DNA of 64,000 nucleotides from Enchytraeus crypticus (Eukaryota > Annelida > Clitellata > Enchytraeida > Enchytraeidae). Position numbers and translations under genes: made by a program. The stretch is taken from contig CAJHZI010000711.1 in NCBI GenBank assembly GCA_905160935.1, positions 129,001-193,000 of the forward strand, written 5' to 3'. This document shows positions 24,301 to 32,800 of the stretch, piece by piece; within the stretch, counting starts at the first letter, position 1; each line of letters opens with the position of its first letter. Under the pieces are notes generated by a model, which worked only from the letters and a program-made list of their open reading frames with translations, was not told the origin of the DNA and searched no databases.

Positions 24301-26291
24301 CAACACAATATACATGTATCATTGATGTAAACTGCACACAACACAATATACATGTATCATTGATGTAAACTGCACACAACACAATATACATGTATCATTG
24401 ATGTAAACTGCACACAACACAATATACATGTATCATTGATGTAAACTGCACACAACACAATATACATGTATCATTGATGTAAACTGCACACAACACAATA
24501 TACATGTATCATTGATGTAAACTGCACACAACACAATATACATGTAGCATTGATGTAAACTGCACACAACACAATATACATGTATCATTGATGTAAACTG
24601 CACACAATACAATACACATGTATCATTGACGTAAACTGCACACAACACAATACACATGTATCATTGACGTAAACTGCACACAACACAATACACATGTATC
24701 ATTGACGTAAACTGCACACAACACAATACACATGTATCATTGACGTAAACTGCACACAACACAATACACATGTATCATTGACGTAAACTGCACACAACAC
24801 AATACACATGTATCATTGACGTAAACTGCACACAACACAATACACATGTATCATTGACGTAAACTGCACACAACACAATACACATGTATCATTGACGTAA
24901 ACTGCACACAATACAATACACATGTATCATTGACGTAAACTGCACACAATACAATACACATGTATCATTGACGTAAACTGCACACAATACAATACACATG
25001 TATCATTGACGTAAACTGCACACAACACAATACACATGTATCATTGACGTAAACTGCACACAACACAATACACATGTATCATTGACGTAAACTGCACACA
25101 ACACAATACACATGTATCATTGACGTAAACTGCACACAACACAATACACATGTATCATTGACGTAAACTGCACACAACACAATACACATGTATCATTGAC
25201 GTAAACTGCACACAACACAATACACATGTATCATTGACGTAAACTGCACACAACACAATACACATGTATCATTGACGTAAACTGCACACAACACAATACA
25301 CATGTATCATTGACGTAAACTGCACACAACACAATACACATGTATCATTGACGTAAACTGCACACAACACAATACACATGTATCATTGACGTAAACTGCA
25401 CACAATACAATACACATGTATCATTGACGTAAACTGCACACAATACAATACACATGTATCATTGACGTAAACTGCACACAATACAATACACATGTATCAT
25501 TGACGTAAACTGCACACAATACAATACACATGTATCATTGACGTAAACTGTGCAAACCATTTAACATCATTACTCAGTCTATTCTATCAAAAGCATTATC
25601 AAAATCTATAGACCTTTTACCAAGGGTGTTTACTTTGAAAAATCACAATATATATTTCTTCATTTGTTGGAGGGCAACAACGTGCAATCATAAACTTTAT
25701 TGTTTTGCGGATGGGAACAGCAATGTAATATATCCCCTCTAGATATTTTATCTAGATATATATTAAATGTAAATTAAGTAATATGTTTATCATCATTTGA
25801 CCAGTATTTGAAATATAAATTACGAAAGAATTGGCAAATAAAGATATATATATATATATATATATATTAAGCACATTGTAATAAAATGTTACATTTGGAT
25901 ACTAGTGAACAGTACTACTGTGTTTTTAGACTGAAATTTTCGCACTTTGTCATGTTTTGCATTCAAATATATTTACTTTGGTTGCATTGTGTATCAATGC
26001 ATTGTATTGTATTTAAAACTAAATTGTTCTGTGTAGCAATGCAGTGTATTGTATTGTACAATACTGCATTGTATTTTATTGTAATGTATCGTATTATACA
26101 CGACATACTAGCACTCATGTCAACAGTTGATATTCGCAGAAGTTTTCTAAGTTTCCTTAGTTTTCTGGATCCTCTGTACTTGAGCACCAATCCCTCGTCA
26201 TCCATGTAGAAGTGGCGACTGTTCTTGTTGAACCTTGACCGTACCTTCAACATTGGACAACCCTTCCTTGCAAACTCAACTGCCTTCAGTA
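8537..26291 (-). CDS. PLCD: Phosphoinositide phospholipase C, delta type (20 exons)
   Basis: Hydrolyses PIP2 to IP3 and diacylglycerol at the membrane, Ca2+-dependent. The exons, minus strand, are 26291-26109, 24096-24011, 23596-23436, 20101-19981, 19386-19309, 18590-18499, 17867-17801, 17119-17029, 16290-16173, 15674-15589, 15261-15135, 14456-14371, 14073-13991, 13160-12926, 12575-12396, 11772-11665, 11060-10996, 10753-10618, 9832-9683 and 8619-8537. All junctions are phase-compatible and sum to about 777 aa plus stop, the size of animal PLC-delta (about 750-790). Domain order is PH, EF hands, X, Y, C2. The catalytic text is intact: SSHNTY, ELDVWDG, VIFHG, LSLENHC. Only the first few N-terminal residues (an upstream exon, entering in phase 1) are not found. 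The gene hosts a nested SPAG16-like ORF in one intron and five junction-spanning tandem arrays. PLC-eta is the main alternative, but the length and the [11 protein letters not shown] region suit delta. Confidence 0.93.
8920..9660. repeat. 26-28-bp minisatellite in a PLC intron, with a 200-bp internal duplication
   Basis: The unit is built on TAGTACAAGTTTGTACTAAG plus CTACAC. GTACAAGTTTGTAC is nearly palindromic, so each unit can form a small hairpin. A block of about 200 bp (about 8960-9160) is repeated almost exactly at about 9160-9360, showing a recent higher-order duplication. The array stops about 25 bp from the donor of exon 9832-9683. Confidence 0.9.
9880..10110 (-). mobile_element. SINE2, GA-tail family, truncated
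   Basis: Minus-strand copy of the family best seen at 41100-41495. It includes the AACCACCTCAGAAGCC block and ends (minus sense) in ACCTGCCACTTGGCAGTGCA. It is inserted in the PLC intron. Confidence 0.75.
10321..10560. repeat. (GTAT)n microsatellite
   Basis: About 240 bp of GTAT with GCAT and GTAC variants, in a PLC intron. The long Tyr/Cys/Met and His/Thr/Ile open frames on either strand are repeat artefacts. Confidence 0.95.
10828..10880. repeat. (TA)n microsatellite
   Basis: About 50 bp of TA repeats in a PLC intron. Confidence 0.95.
11116..11220 (-). mobile_element. (TAA)n with SINE tail (third tail family)
   Basis: A 45-bp TAA run followed by TTTGACGTCCATTTCCTCAT and CCACGGATGATGTCAGGGAT. 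Read on the minus strand this is the ...CCTGACATCATCC..GAGGAAATGGACGT..(TTA)n tail also seen at 33770-33840 and 21100-21160. Confidence 0.65.
11880..12125. repeat. 15-bp tandem repeat, about 17 copies
   Basis: The unit is ATAAGATAACATTTG with occasional A-to-G changes. It is in a PLC intron, about 110 bp upstream of the acceptor of exon 11772-11665. Confidence 0.95.
12396..13160 (-). CDS. PLCD: PLC-delta X-Y linker and Y-box exons (2 exons)
   Basis: Exons 13160-12926 and 12575-12396. The first encodes an acidic/charged X-Y linker ([35 protein letters not shown]) and enters the Y box at [14 protein letters not shown]. The second carries [33 protein letters not shown] and WLAGCQI, the hallmark Y-box substrate-binding region. 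The linker is short, as in PLC-delta. Confidence 0.92.
12627..12830 (-). mobile_element. (ATC)n plus SINE1 tail fragment
   Basis: About 95 bp of ATC repeats continue into a minus-strand SINE1 tail (CGACGCGAGCTAATCTCGGA, TTTTCTAAAGCCAATGG). It is followed at 12822-12861 by a short perfect hairpin (ACGCCGCCACTGGCT ... AGCCAGTGGCGGCGT). Confidence 0.65.
13161..13640. repeat. TCAA/TTGA tetranucleotide tract abutting a PLC acceptor
   Basis: About 480 bp of degenerate TCAATCAA with CCACCAATCAG spacers. On the transcript strand it reads GATTGATTG and runs into the acceptor (TTGATTGACAG) of PLC exon 13160-12926. Confidence 0.9.
13705..13875. repeat. About 33-bp tandem repeat, 5 copies
   Basis: The unit is built on CAAGTGACTCATGAGAAAAA plus TGTCTCTT. 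It is in the PLC intron just downstream of the donor of exon 14073-13991. Confidence 0.85.
13991..16290 (-). CDS. PLCD: PLC-delta catalytic X-box exons (5 exons)
   Basis: Exons 16290-16173 ([18 protein letters not shown], first catalytic His), 15674-15589 (YIETNQ...[10 protein letters not shown]), 15261-15135 ([15 protein letters not shown], second catalytic His and Ca2+ ligands, then [15 protein letters not shown]), 14456-14371 ([20 protein letters not shown], with the Ca2+-ligand Glu) and 14073-13991 ([14 protein letters not shown], the X-box end). All key active-site residues I can recognise are present, so the enzyme should be catalytically competent. Exon 14456-14371 has three decayed copies upstream, and exon 15674-15589 has its donor edge triplicated. 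Confidence 0.92.
14118..14200 (-). mobile_element. SINE1 tail fragment
   Basis: A CGAATCCCAGTTTAACTAGG-type tail with TTTTAGAAAATTTTGTAGCA, in minus orientation, inside a PLC intron. Confidence 0.6.
14371..14995 (-). repeat. Tandem partial copies of a PLC X-box exon separated by (ATC)n
   Basis: The genuine exon 14456-14371 is followed (toward its 5' side) by three further copies of its acceptor and 5' two-thirds: about 14564-14626, 14775-14845 and 14937-14995. They are separated by ATC-rich DNA. The nearest copy is almost identical but reads CAG-TAG at the Gln-Gln position (a stop). The second has substitutions but remains largely open. The third is decayed with an in-frame stop. Each retains an (AT)GTAG-type acceptor. 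Confidence 0.85.
15135..15261 (-). CDS. PLCD: PLC-delta exon with second catalytic His
   Basis: Encodes [19 protein letters not shown], then [19 protein letters not shown]. The DVWDG acidic residues are Ca2+ ligands and the His of FHG is the second general acid/base. The acceptor is GCTACAG at 15262-15268; the donor GA|GTGAGT is at 15134. TGAT-type repeats lie directly upstream on the transcript strand. Confidence 0.92.
15440..15617. repeat. 61-bp array spanning a PLC exon donor, 3 copies
   Basis: Period 61. Each unit holds the last 30 or so nt of PLC exon 15674-15589 (ACTGAGAGACGGGTGCAGAT...), the donor AAC|GTGAGTC and about 25 nt of intron. The genuine exon end (15589) is in the rightmost copy; the other two lie downstream in the intron with intact donors. 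Confidence 0.92.
15700..15970. mobile_element. Two SINE-related fragments in a PLC intron
   Basis: 15705-15745 is a minus-strand third-family tail (TAACGTCCGGTTCCTCGCCA). 15885-15965 is a repeat with TTAGAGTGCTACAGTCATGA and GACAACATCGAGCACTACTG, also present at 28888-28975 and 37140-37205 and, reversed, at 28515-28585 and 62345-62420. Confidence 0.65.
16293..16620. repeat. CAAT/ATTG-rich degenerate tetranucleotide tract
   Basis: A degenerate TCAATCAA tract. On the PLC transcript strand it reads TGATTGATTGATTGATCAAT and ends at the acceptor of exon 16290-16173. Confidence 0.85.
16960..17020 (+). mobile_element. SINE tail fragment
   Basis: A GACATTGCCTTATGGTGAGG / AACCAGACGTTAAATTCTTA tail, the same type as 5695-5760 and, reversed, 15705-15745 and 42553-42600. 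It lies directly beside the donor of PLC exon 17119-17029. Confidence 0.6.
17029..20101 (-). CDS. PLCD: PLC-delta EF-hand exons (5 exons)
   Basis: Exons 20101-19981, 19386-19309, 18590-18499, 17867-17801 and 17119-17029. The first encodes [18 protein letters not shown], a canonical EF loop with D1, N3, N5, D9 and E12, so it is probably Ca2+-competent. The next ones encode degenerate EF hands ([19 protein letters not shown] and [15 protein letters not shown]). The last gives [15 protein letters not shown], the conserved PLC segment before the X box. The donor of 19309 is ambiguous by one codon (GAT|GTG or GTG|GTC). Confidence 0.9.
17665..17798. repeat. GATT tetranucleotide tract beside a PLC donor
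   Basis: GATTGATTGATGGATTGATT-type tract. On the PLC transcript strand it reads (CATCAATCAATC) and begins right after the donor of exon 17867-17801. Confidence 0.85.
17955..18055 (+). mobile_element. tRNA-like SINE fragment
   Basis: A GCAGGTTCAGGGTTCAAACT B-box-like region followed by the tail AGAAACAGACGTTAAACTTA. The tail matches copies at 37211-37340 and 35560-35655, which have different heads. Confidence 0.55.
18160..18480. repeat. TATG/CATA microsatellite cluster
   Basis: GTAT, ACAT and TACG tetranucleotide repeats with inverted halves (GTATGTATG ... CATACATAC), in a PLC intron. There are no coding signals. Confidence 0.85.
18650..18905 (-). mobile_element. LINE-A 3' end (GA-tail non-LTR retrotransposon)
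   Basis: Minus-strand copy of the 3' end seen best at 31420-31712. It ends (sense) in ACCATGGACCTGCCAGTAGG CAGTGCATTAAGAGAGAGA. It is in a PLC intron. Confidence 0.75.
19523..19640 (+). mobile_element. Dispersed repeat with CCGCCCGGCTACTCGAGG block
   Basis: The block CCCAGGTGTAAAGAATCCGA ... AAAACGATTCAAGCAATACG ... GGCTACTCGAGGTCATCTAG recurs at 21165-21285. Both copies are flanked by ATT-type microsatellites. Confidence 0.65.
20400..20510 (-). mobile_element. SINE1 tail fragment with (ATC)n
   Basis: ATCATCATC, then TCCCAGTTTAACTACGGTTG and ATACGAATAGACC: a minus-strand SINE1/LINE-B tail in the PLC intron. Confidence 0.65.
21005..21380 (+). mobile_element. SINE-like composite with (TTA)n
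   Basis: GGACCTTACTTCTCCTCAGC to GACGTTAAACC (21018-21150) matches 33685-33820. It is followed by the block shared with 19523-19640 and an ATT/ATC microsatellite. Confidence 0.65.
21481..23130 (-). CDS. Intronless SPAG16/PF20-type WD40 protein with a novel N-terminus, nested in PLC
   Basis: A single 549-codon open frame inside the PLC intron 23435-20102, same strand. Residues about 345-549 are five WD40 blades close to the C-terminal half of SPAG16 (PF20), an axonemal central-apparatus protein: [80 protein letters not shown] and [13 protein letters not shown] at the stop. SPAG16 normally has about seven blades and a coiled-coil N-terminus. Here the first blades are absent and residues 1-340 are an unrecognised Ser/Arg/Pro-rich, probably disordered sequence. 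The lack of introns in an intron-rich genome suggests a retrocopy or chimeric gene. The frame is intact with no stop, so it is probably functional. The ATG at 23130 is the first in frame. I have not found a promoter, and no poly(A) tract is visible. Confidence 0.75.
   Translation of the reverse strand: MAHTQNLISPRHSSTVYPHAQLRSEYHHHGQTDNEVLHAHQLVSEDLHELQPELTAPARGLAKADATEESDVIKRVLSTSPSTDAYPPQSALFKYDAHNPYKTSDLTSTPTVTAIYKESSLGLLESDSEAIQSVCRGYKPISLRRLEQGVLGYSLRERFSAASQPCPPRRTNAVSPRCSKAETLMGASRDGRNKFHSSRKRQVSRLSLVDPRRNLSSQPVEGLEESESVVKRMNEIFTNRTWVATYHNDQRRIKTVKAKNYGTHERTMEQRPDECGGSSGTQAGYPSSPSHMSRSPCNQRPAPSNPSHASPRHSLQSLSRNTTGEAGRRALGLMSERAESANGSVERIYSVAESEPVWGCSWHSCGDFIATCSMDNNSKIWDINSLRCRNTLRGHTGSVNSIQFLYYSNTVLTCSADKTISLWDARTGICGQTFFGHNHSVNHCTFNLRGNTVASCDSFGITKLWDVRKVAELTTVDVGPHQASMVAFDPTGALLAVASNDGSIRTYELDTGNVSALTGHEDAVQCVTFDRNGELLVSGGIDLSVRIWT
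23205..23395. repeat. (TTA)n / (TTG)n microsatellite
   Basis: About 190 bp of TTATTATTG-type repeats, 75 bp upstream of the SPAG16-like start codon. Confidence 0.95.
23436..23596 (-). CDS. PLCD: PLC-delta PH domain exon c
   Basis: Encodes [20 protein letters not shown], then the C-terminal PH helix ([10 protein letters not shown]) and the linker to the EF hands, ending RAVRDQ in phase 2. The acceptor is TGTGTAG. The TLDLVA..A..A..W pattern is diagnostic of PLC PH domains. A second, diverged copy of its 5' edge lies at 23641-23700. Confidence 0.9.
23567..23700. repeat. 74-bp duplication spanning a PLC acceptor, 2 copies
   Basis: The 5' edge of PLC exon 23596-23436 and its acceptor (plus strand TATCAGTAGCACCAGACATC, TGTCTGACTACACAATCAAT) recur at 23645-23690 as TATCAGCAGCACCAGGCACC, TGTCTGACTACACATTCAAT. 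The upstream copy keeps the TGTGTAG acceptor. Both are flanked by CAATCAAT tracts. Confidence 0.88.
24011..24096 (-). CDS. PLCD: PLC-delta PH domain exon b
   Basis: Encodes [20 protein letters not shown] and ends QPP|GTATGT. It corresponds to the (I/V)xDIxEVRxG block of PLC PH domains. Its acceptor, GTGTACAG at 24097-24104, is the terminal member of a roughly 1.45-kb array of copies of the same junction. Confidence 0.9.
24091..25548. repeat. 38-bp array of a PLC acceptor junction, about 38 copies
   Basis: On the transcript strand each unit is GTGTATTGTGTTGTGTGCAG, then TTTACGTCAATGATACAT. That is the intron end, the AG, and the first 15 or so nt of PLC exon 24096-24011. The genuine acceptor is the last unit at 24091-24110. 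Units are homogenised in blocks: TGATGT units at 24091-24600, TGACGT units from about 24620. Nearly every unit keeps a usable TGCAG acceptor. Confidence 0.95.
25549..26108 (-). other. PLC intron remainder
   Basis: AT-rich intron between the 38-bp array and PH exon a, with a TA microsatellite at 25846-25868. No coding or RNA signal is seen. Confidence 0.5.
26109..26291 (-). CDS. PLCD: PLC-delta PH domain exon a
   Basis: Encodes the start of the PH domain: [20 protein letters not shown], then [12 protein letters not shown]. This matches the KG-x-LLKVRS-x-x-WKK pattern of PLC-delta. The acceptor TTGGCATAG at 26292-26300 is preceded by a TTGATTGATTG tract. The donor A|GTATGT at 26108 is phase 1. 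Most of the right half is rich in RKLRK, a plausible phosphoinositide-binding basic loop. Confidence 0.85.
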
Positions 26292-26297
26292 CTATGC

Positions 26298-26640
26298 CAA
26301 TCAATCAATAAATAACTCAATCATTGATCAGTCAAGCGATCAATATTAATGTCATACAATATTATTAATGAAACTGTTTAATTATCTAAAGGCATTGTAG
26401 TTACATGAATGTAGTGATGCTGATAGCAATAGTCATGAAAACTAAAATGCCTTAAAATTTATGTTAATCTTCAATGAATCCGTTCATCCATTCATTCATT
26501 CATTCATTAATCAATCATTTAATTAATCAATAACTCAATCAATTAATAAAGCAACCAACCAACAAATTGGTCTATATGTCAGTCGATCACATAATCATTC
26601 AGTCAACCAATCAATCAATCAATCGAGGACTGTGTATCAT
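26298..26640. repeat. CAAT-rich tract upstream of PLC exon 26291
   Basis: Degenerate CAATCAATCAATAAATAACT-type sequence. It reads GATTGATTGG into the acceptor on the PLC strand. Confidence 0.75.
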
Positions 26641-29600
26641 AATATCAGTCACAATACTTCAGTTCGTCAGTCAAATTGCAGAGTAACGCCTTTGTACAGT
26701 GGTATAACGTTTGCCTCTAGAGAGGGAGGTCGAAAGTTCAAGACTGCGTAACATTAAATTTTCCTGAGAAGTGAAGAGAAACCAGTTCTATAGGTGTGGT
26801 GATGTCAGTCTGAAGGATAACTGAAGTTAGGGTTATATATCCTATCTACACTTCTCCATGTTGACTCAGAAAAAGAGATATAACAACATATTTCAAAGGA
26901 AAGGAAATCAGCTAAATATACAGTCCATCAAGGTTACGATCAGTCAAGACAAATCGAAAGAACTTCAAAATTTCAGATACTTCATAGTATATATAGAAAT
27001 ATTTAAAGTAAAATTGAAGACTAAAATAATTAGAGAAATTTTTAAAGATTTAGAGGCAACGTCTTCAGACTAAATACACAGAACAAATATACAACCTACT
27101 ATGAACAAACCAGTTTAATATAATTTCAGCATATAACATAAATTCAACCTTCAGGACTGGAATGTTTAGCATTTTCGAGTCCATCTTCTGCTTTTTTCAT
27201 TCTTTCTTCACTTTCTGTTTCTGCCATTTTGCATTAAATGACTTTGTTACTGATCAAAGCACTTCGATTTTGCATATTCACCCACTAATAAATCAAAATA
27301 AAATAAGTATTATCATTGACAAAGTTAATACACAATCTGATTGAATGATCTTATATGCTGTCATGAAAAAGGCAACAGGCTATAAGGGCTAAGCTTACAC
27401 GCATAAAGCAACATACAACTGATAGACAGCTAATGATGAACACCACCTTGTATTCATTGGGAGAGTTTATATTCTACTTAGGCAGTGAAGAGTTGGAGCA
27501 TAGGAAAATTATAACAACTTTAGGATAAAAAAGGTATCATTCTAGGTTAGCTTGGAAGGATATAGTGACTGATATGCTGGCAGGCTGACAATAGGCTGAT
27601 AATAGTGATAATAGACTGATAGGTTTGAAATTCCGTCCCCTTAAACTTTTTAGTTCATCGCACTAGTTTTTCGATGAATTATGGCACAAAATTCTATTCA
27701 CAACATTATAATTTTAGTTCAAACTTTACACTGTAATATATTTGCACTATTTAAATGGTCTTTTATATTCACATATAATTTTGAATCAAATTTACATTAT
27801 CCTATCTATATAATAAAAGTAAGCAAGAATGTAAGCACTGTCGTGACGCACCAGTAATGTTCATCAGATAAAAATAGAATAGATAATAATGAATAGAATT
27901 ATGAGTAAATTGTTTGTTTATCTCGTAGGCCTACATTAAAATCATTGTTATTGTTTGCTACCCTTTGACTTCTCGAGTTGTGCTTGATTGTTGGTGTTGT
28001 TGTTGTTGTTGTTGTCATATCAGTTAGTTATATATCGAGGGGCGTATCTGCTTGATTGAGTTAAGTGCACATGCATTGAGGGGTTAGGGAGCTAGATCTC
28101 TATGGGGAAGAGTGATGCTTTCTTCTCTGTTCTGCCTGTTCATACAGGATTTCCATGTAGACTGAATGCGGACTACATATAGTTTAAGCATTCAAATTGA
28201 AGAGGACAATTATTGAATGAACAGTGAGAGTGGTAGTGGAAGGATAGATAAGATCTGTATGTACACGTACATATGTATTATTTTGTACATATGCTAAACT
28301 GAATTACTTGAATATCAAGCAACTATGCATCCAGTTGTTGGTTAAACTTTCTGTAGGGTGTTTATAACTTTTTAGATTTTTAAATTATACACTCTCTGAT
28401 AGTGTAATTTGATATAATGTGATCAGCATCAGTTATATAGTGATACCTCTTGCCATGGCATTTTCCCCCCATCGACTCCCAAAAGGTTAAAGATGGCATA
28501 TTAGGCTTAGATTTTGTTCAATAGTGCTCTATGTTGTCGTTGATGACTGTAGCACTCTAATTGTTGTCGTTACAGTTTGTAGTTAATTTTTAATTATTTC
28601 AATTTTGACTTCGAATCTTTATCGTGTTCTTTGGAATTACCATGACAATATGATATTTATAAACACCTTTGACCTATGACATATAATATTGGTATATAAA
28701 TACTTTTATAATTATATATTTCTATACTTATACGTCGATTATACGTGGTGTGTCAGAGTAGCCAATGTTATGGCCGGGTTGCTGAAGAATAGACCAATCG
28801 TCGACTGCACGTGTCGTAAAAGACGGAAAAGCATTAAGATCCAAAGGAAAGTCAGAAAGGGCATTCGATTGGTATGCGCCTTGACAACAACAACAACAAT
28901 TAGAGTGCTACAGTCATCAATGACAACATCCAGCACTACTGAGACAAAATCAAGCCGGCAAGCAAAAATAAGGTTAAAAAACGGTGCAATTTCCAAAATC
29001 CAGAAAATCAGTCCAAAGTAAAGGGATTTAAAGAAAAGGTGGTTTAGGCCCAGGTCGTTGCTCATGGACACCAGATGGAAATGAGAGATGAAAAAGATAG
29101 GTCTTCAACTGCCTATGGAACTGATCATAGGAAAACAAAGGCCAATGTGCTTCAAATGAAGATTTCCAAAGATTGGATGGAAGAGAATTCCAGATCTGAG
29201 GTGCAGCATGCTGGAAAGAACGATTAGATAGCTTAGACTCCTGTAATTGCTACAAAATTTTCTAATCCAGAGCCCACCATGCTAGCTATGCTAGGATTCA
29301 AGGGGGATGATGATGATGACGATGATATATTTACGTCTCTGTTAAACACAATGTTAATATTTTAATATTTCACTGTAAAGCATTATTGAAGATTACAAGA
29401 GAAGTAATGTAAGCTTAGTATATTATTTGTTACTAATTGTAATATTGATTAGTATATGAAACAATTTGCTATCAAGTAATTTTTTAAAAAGAATTGTGTC
29501 GGAATTTCATAATTTCCATAGATTTTTAGTGCGAGTAGCTTGGCATCAAATCATAGCTAAATTGTTACATTTTGTTCTAAATACAGGATACATAAAGTTA

Positions 29601-29700
29601 ATTAGAAACTTTATGTAACTTAACTTAAATTAAGAAAATTTGTTTACCTTGTAGTAAATTTTTATTTTCCAAAAAAATTGTGTATCAATATTAAATATTT
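26640..29700. other. Intergenic region between PLC (minus) and coiled-coil gene (plus)
   Basis: The two genes diverge from this region, so the promoters should lie here or, for PLC, in an unseen first exon. It contains a tRNA-like SINE fragment at 26695-26800 (AGGTCGAAAGTTCAAGACT). It also holds SINE fragments at 28515-28585 (minus) and 28785-28975 (plus; CGACTGCACGTGTCGTAAAA then the GTGCTACAGTCATCA repeat). There is a GATGATGATGAC tract at 29310-29326. I see no convincing exon. Confidence 0.5.
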
Positions 29701-29722
29701 TCAGAAATTTGAATAGTATACA

Positions 29723-29882
29723 ATGACTGACGTAAATACCAGTTTAAAGACAACGGAGGCTGCTCAGTTTCTGCAATCATTTCATATAAAAAGTACTGGA
29801 ATTAAGCAAAATAATGTTCCATGGTCAAGACATATCAGTAGGAGCTGTGTAAGGCCTCTGAATAGAGATGTCCAAATATCTG
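29723..29882 (+). CDS. Coiled-coil gene exon 1
   Basis: Starts at ATG in TATACAATGACT and ends ATATCTG|GTAAGT in phase 1. There is a TTTTCAG at 29698-29704, so a 5'UTR splice just upstream is possible. Encodes [20 protein letters not shown] and continues to [10 protein letters not shown]. Confidence 0.7.
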
Positions 29883-32800
29883 GTAAGTGGATTTCTAAGT
29901 ATAGACCTTTTATAATCTGTAGTGGCAGCTATGCTCAAATTATAAATAAAGCCAGGTGGGGAAGTGGTGGGGAGTTGGAAGGGGTGTGTGTTTATATTGA
30001 CGGCAGGCAATGCTCTATATGTAATCATATATTTACTATGTATTTCTTCATTTATTGACAGAATCACATTACATAAATTAGAAAGGAAATTATATTTCAA
30101 TGACTTTTCAAATGATGATAAAATAATGTCGTAATTTTACATTTAATGTATGTCTAGATAAAATATTAGAGAGTTAATCTTACATTTATGGGATATATTA
30201 CATTATAAATGCCTTCCGTAAAACAATCCACCTTATCAACATCATTCTTACCACATAATTCTTATCACAGAATTCTTATCACATAATTCTTATCACATAA
30301 TTCTTATCACATAATTCTTATCACATCATTCTTATCACATCATTCTTATCACATCATTCTTATCACATCATTCTTATCACATCATTCTTATCACATCGTT
30401 CTTATCACATCGTTCTTATCACATATTTCTTATCACATCATTCTTATCACATCATTCTTATCACATCATTCTTATCACATCATTCTTATCACATTATTCT
30501 TATCACATCATTCTTGTCACATTAAGCATATTGTGTCCAGGTTATCACTTTTAGGCTATCATTTCCAGTTTATCGCTGCCAAGTTAGTACTTCCAGGTTA
30601 AAAGCCAAAGGATGGGGCGGATTTAGCTACTTTAATTGTTTAACATTCGACAGATCTTATTTTTTCTAGGCACATGTGATGGACAACATGTCTGCCCGAT
30701 CAGCCTGGACGTAATGAACAGGCCCTGTTCCCACACGTCTAGCTATCATCATAGCCCTCCTACCCAGCATAGTGGTTCAACCAAACAGGATGAGGCTACC
30801 AGGAGGCAGAGACTTCTACTGGTTAGGCTTTGATGTTACGACGATGAATCTGAATGTGAAATTCAAAAATAGTTAATAGGATGCTCAAGGACGATGACGA
30901 CGTATAATGATATACGCATATTCATCATCATCATCTTCCCTTGAATCCCGGTTTAATCAGGGTCGGATTACGAATAGACTGTCTCAATCCTCTCTGTCCT
31001 ACATCATATCATCAGTCAATCCCATATTTGAGACTTTTCCATTCATTTCAGTTTTTGTAGCAATTTCTGGAGCCTAGGAGCTCATACTCTGATATAAGTA
31101 GACATTTATAAGATGATAACAGTATATCAATATTATTATTGTAATTACTATTCTAATTATTATGATTTGTTTATATTAAATTTGTATTATTATTACTATT
31201 ATTATAAACAGGAGAGATGACATGCATGTAGCAGACTATGATGATTATTTGACTGTCTAACATACTGAAGATATCATGATTATAACTAATTATAGATTAT
31301 GATGATAACAAAATGATAACTAGTAATAAGTTATTATGCTTATATGATGATAACTTACAAAAGGTTACAAATTTTGGTGATCCCTTTTTGGTGATCTAAA
31401 TAAATAAATAAATAAATAAATGAGGAAGTCCTGGAGAGAGTTGGCACAGATAGACAGTTGATAGATGTATTAAGAAATAGGAAGAAGAGATGGATAGGAC
31501 ACATTCTAAGGGGGGAAGGTCTATTAAAAGAGGTCATAGAAGGTAGAATGGAAGGAAAAAGAGGCAGGGGCAGGCCGAGATTAGGTATGTTAGATGATTT
31601 AAAGACCCACTCATATGTGGAAATGAAGAGGAAGGCGGTAGACAGAGAAGAGTGGAGGCGTTATGTACCATGGACCTGCCAGTAGGCAGTGCACTAAGAG
31701 AGAGAGAGAGAGATGATAACTTATAGATGCAGACAATGATAATGTTATGCAGTAAATGAAAACTTTGAGAATACATAAGAATGAAATGGGCTAGACATGT
31801 GCTGGACGAAAATAGAAATCCTGATTAATATTAAATTACAGAACGGAAGGCAAAAGAACAGTGGAAAGACATAAAGGAAGATAATTATATAAAGACTGCC
31901 TCAAAGAAAACCTGAAAGTTGCTGAACAGAAAGAAGAAAAAGAGTGAACATCATGGAAATGGCGTAGAATAGAGTCTTGCAGAGGAACATCATGAAGAAA
32001 TGTATGGCTGTAATCAGCCTAGAGCTTATTATGACGATATAAATGTGTCTTACAAAGTATGATGATGTTTAACAGATGAGACTGGTGAATCTGAGAACAA
32101 CGCTTGAGGAATCCAAGCAAAGAGAAAATTCTCTGTATCCTTTTCATTTAGAAGTTCTTTCTCAAATTTAGATCTATTTTTAAATGTTTTAATTGTGAAA
32201 GCTTCTCACTTGCTAGTAGACTGTGCTAAATCTTTTTCCTCATAGTGCAATTGACCACTAATATATATATTATCTATATATATAGCTTTATTTCACCTCT
32301 CAGGTAGCAAGACAAGAATCAAATACAATACAATCATACAAATAAACACAAAAATATCGTTGACAAAAAATCAACGCAAGCATACACTCAATCAATCAAC
32401 TCAAAATTAATAACTAAAAATTATTAAATGATTTCTAGCGATCGTTCAAAGTAGTTTCGCAAAAACGACTTCAGTCAAGTCTCAACCTGAAATTGACCTG
32501 AAAAAAATTGACATTGCGTAATTGTGTTTTTATCGAAAGTACGAAATAACTTGCTAAACAATTGAGAATAAGCATTTTCTAGGCTCTGAATCACAGATTT
32601 TGACATTTCTACACATTCAGAACCATACATCAAAATAGGTACGCAATATGATTCAACAAGTGAAATTACTACAGAAGGTGCAGAGTTGCCCCCAATTTTG
32701 CTGAAGATAGCGTTAAATGCCCTAAAAAATTTATGTTTACAATTTTAATATTGATTTTGAAGCTTTTAGAAGACACCAAAATTAATCCCAAATAACGTAT

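Noticed and set aside
24091..25548. Regular repeat array resembling a CRISPR array
   Set aside because: Direct tandem repeat without unique spacers, in a eukaryotic intron.
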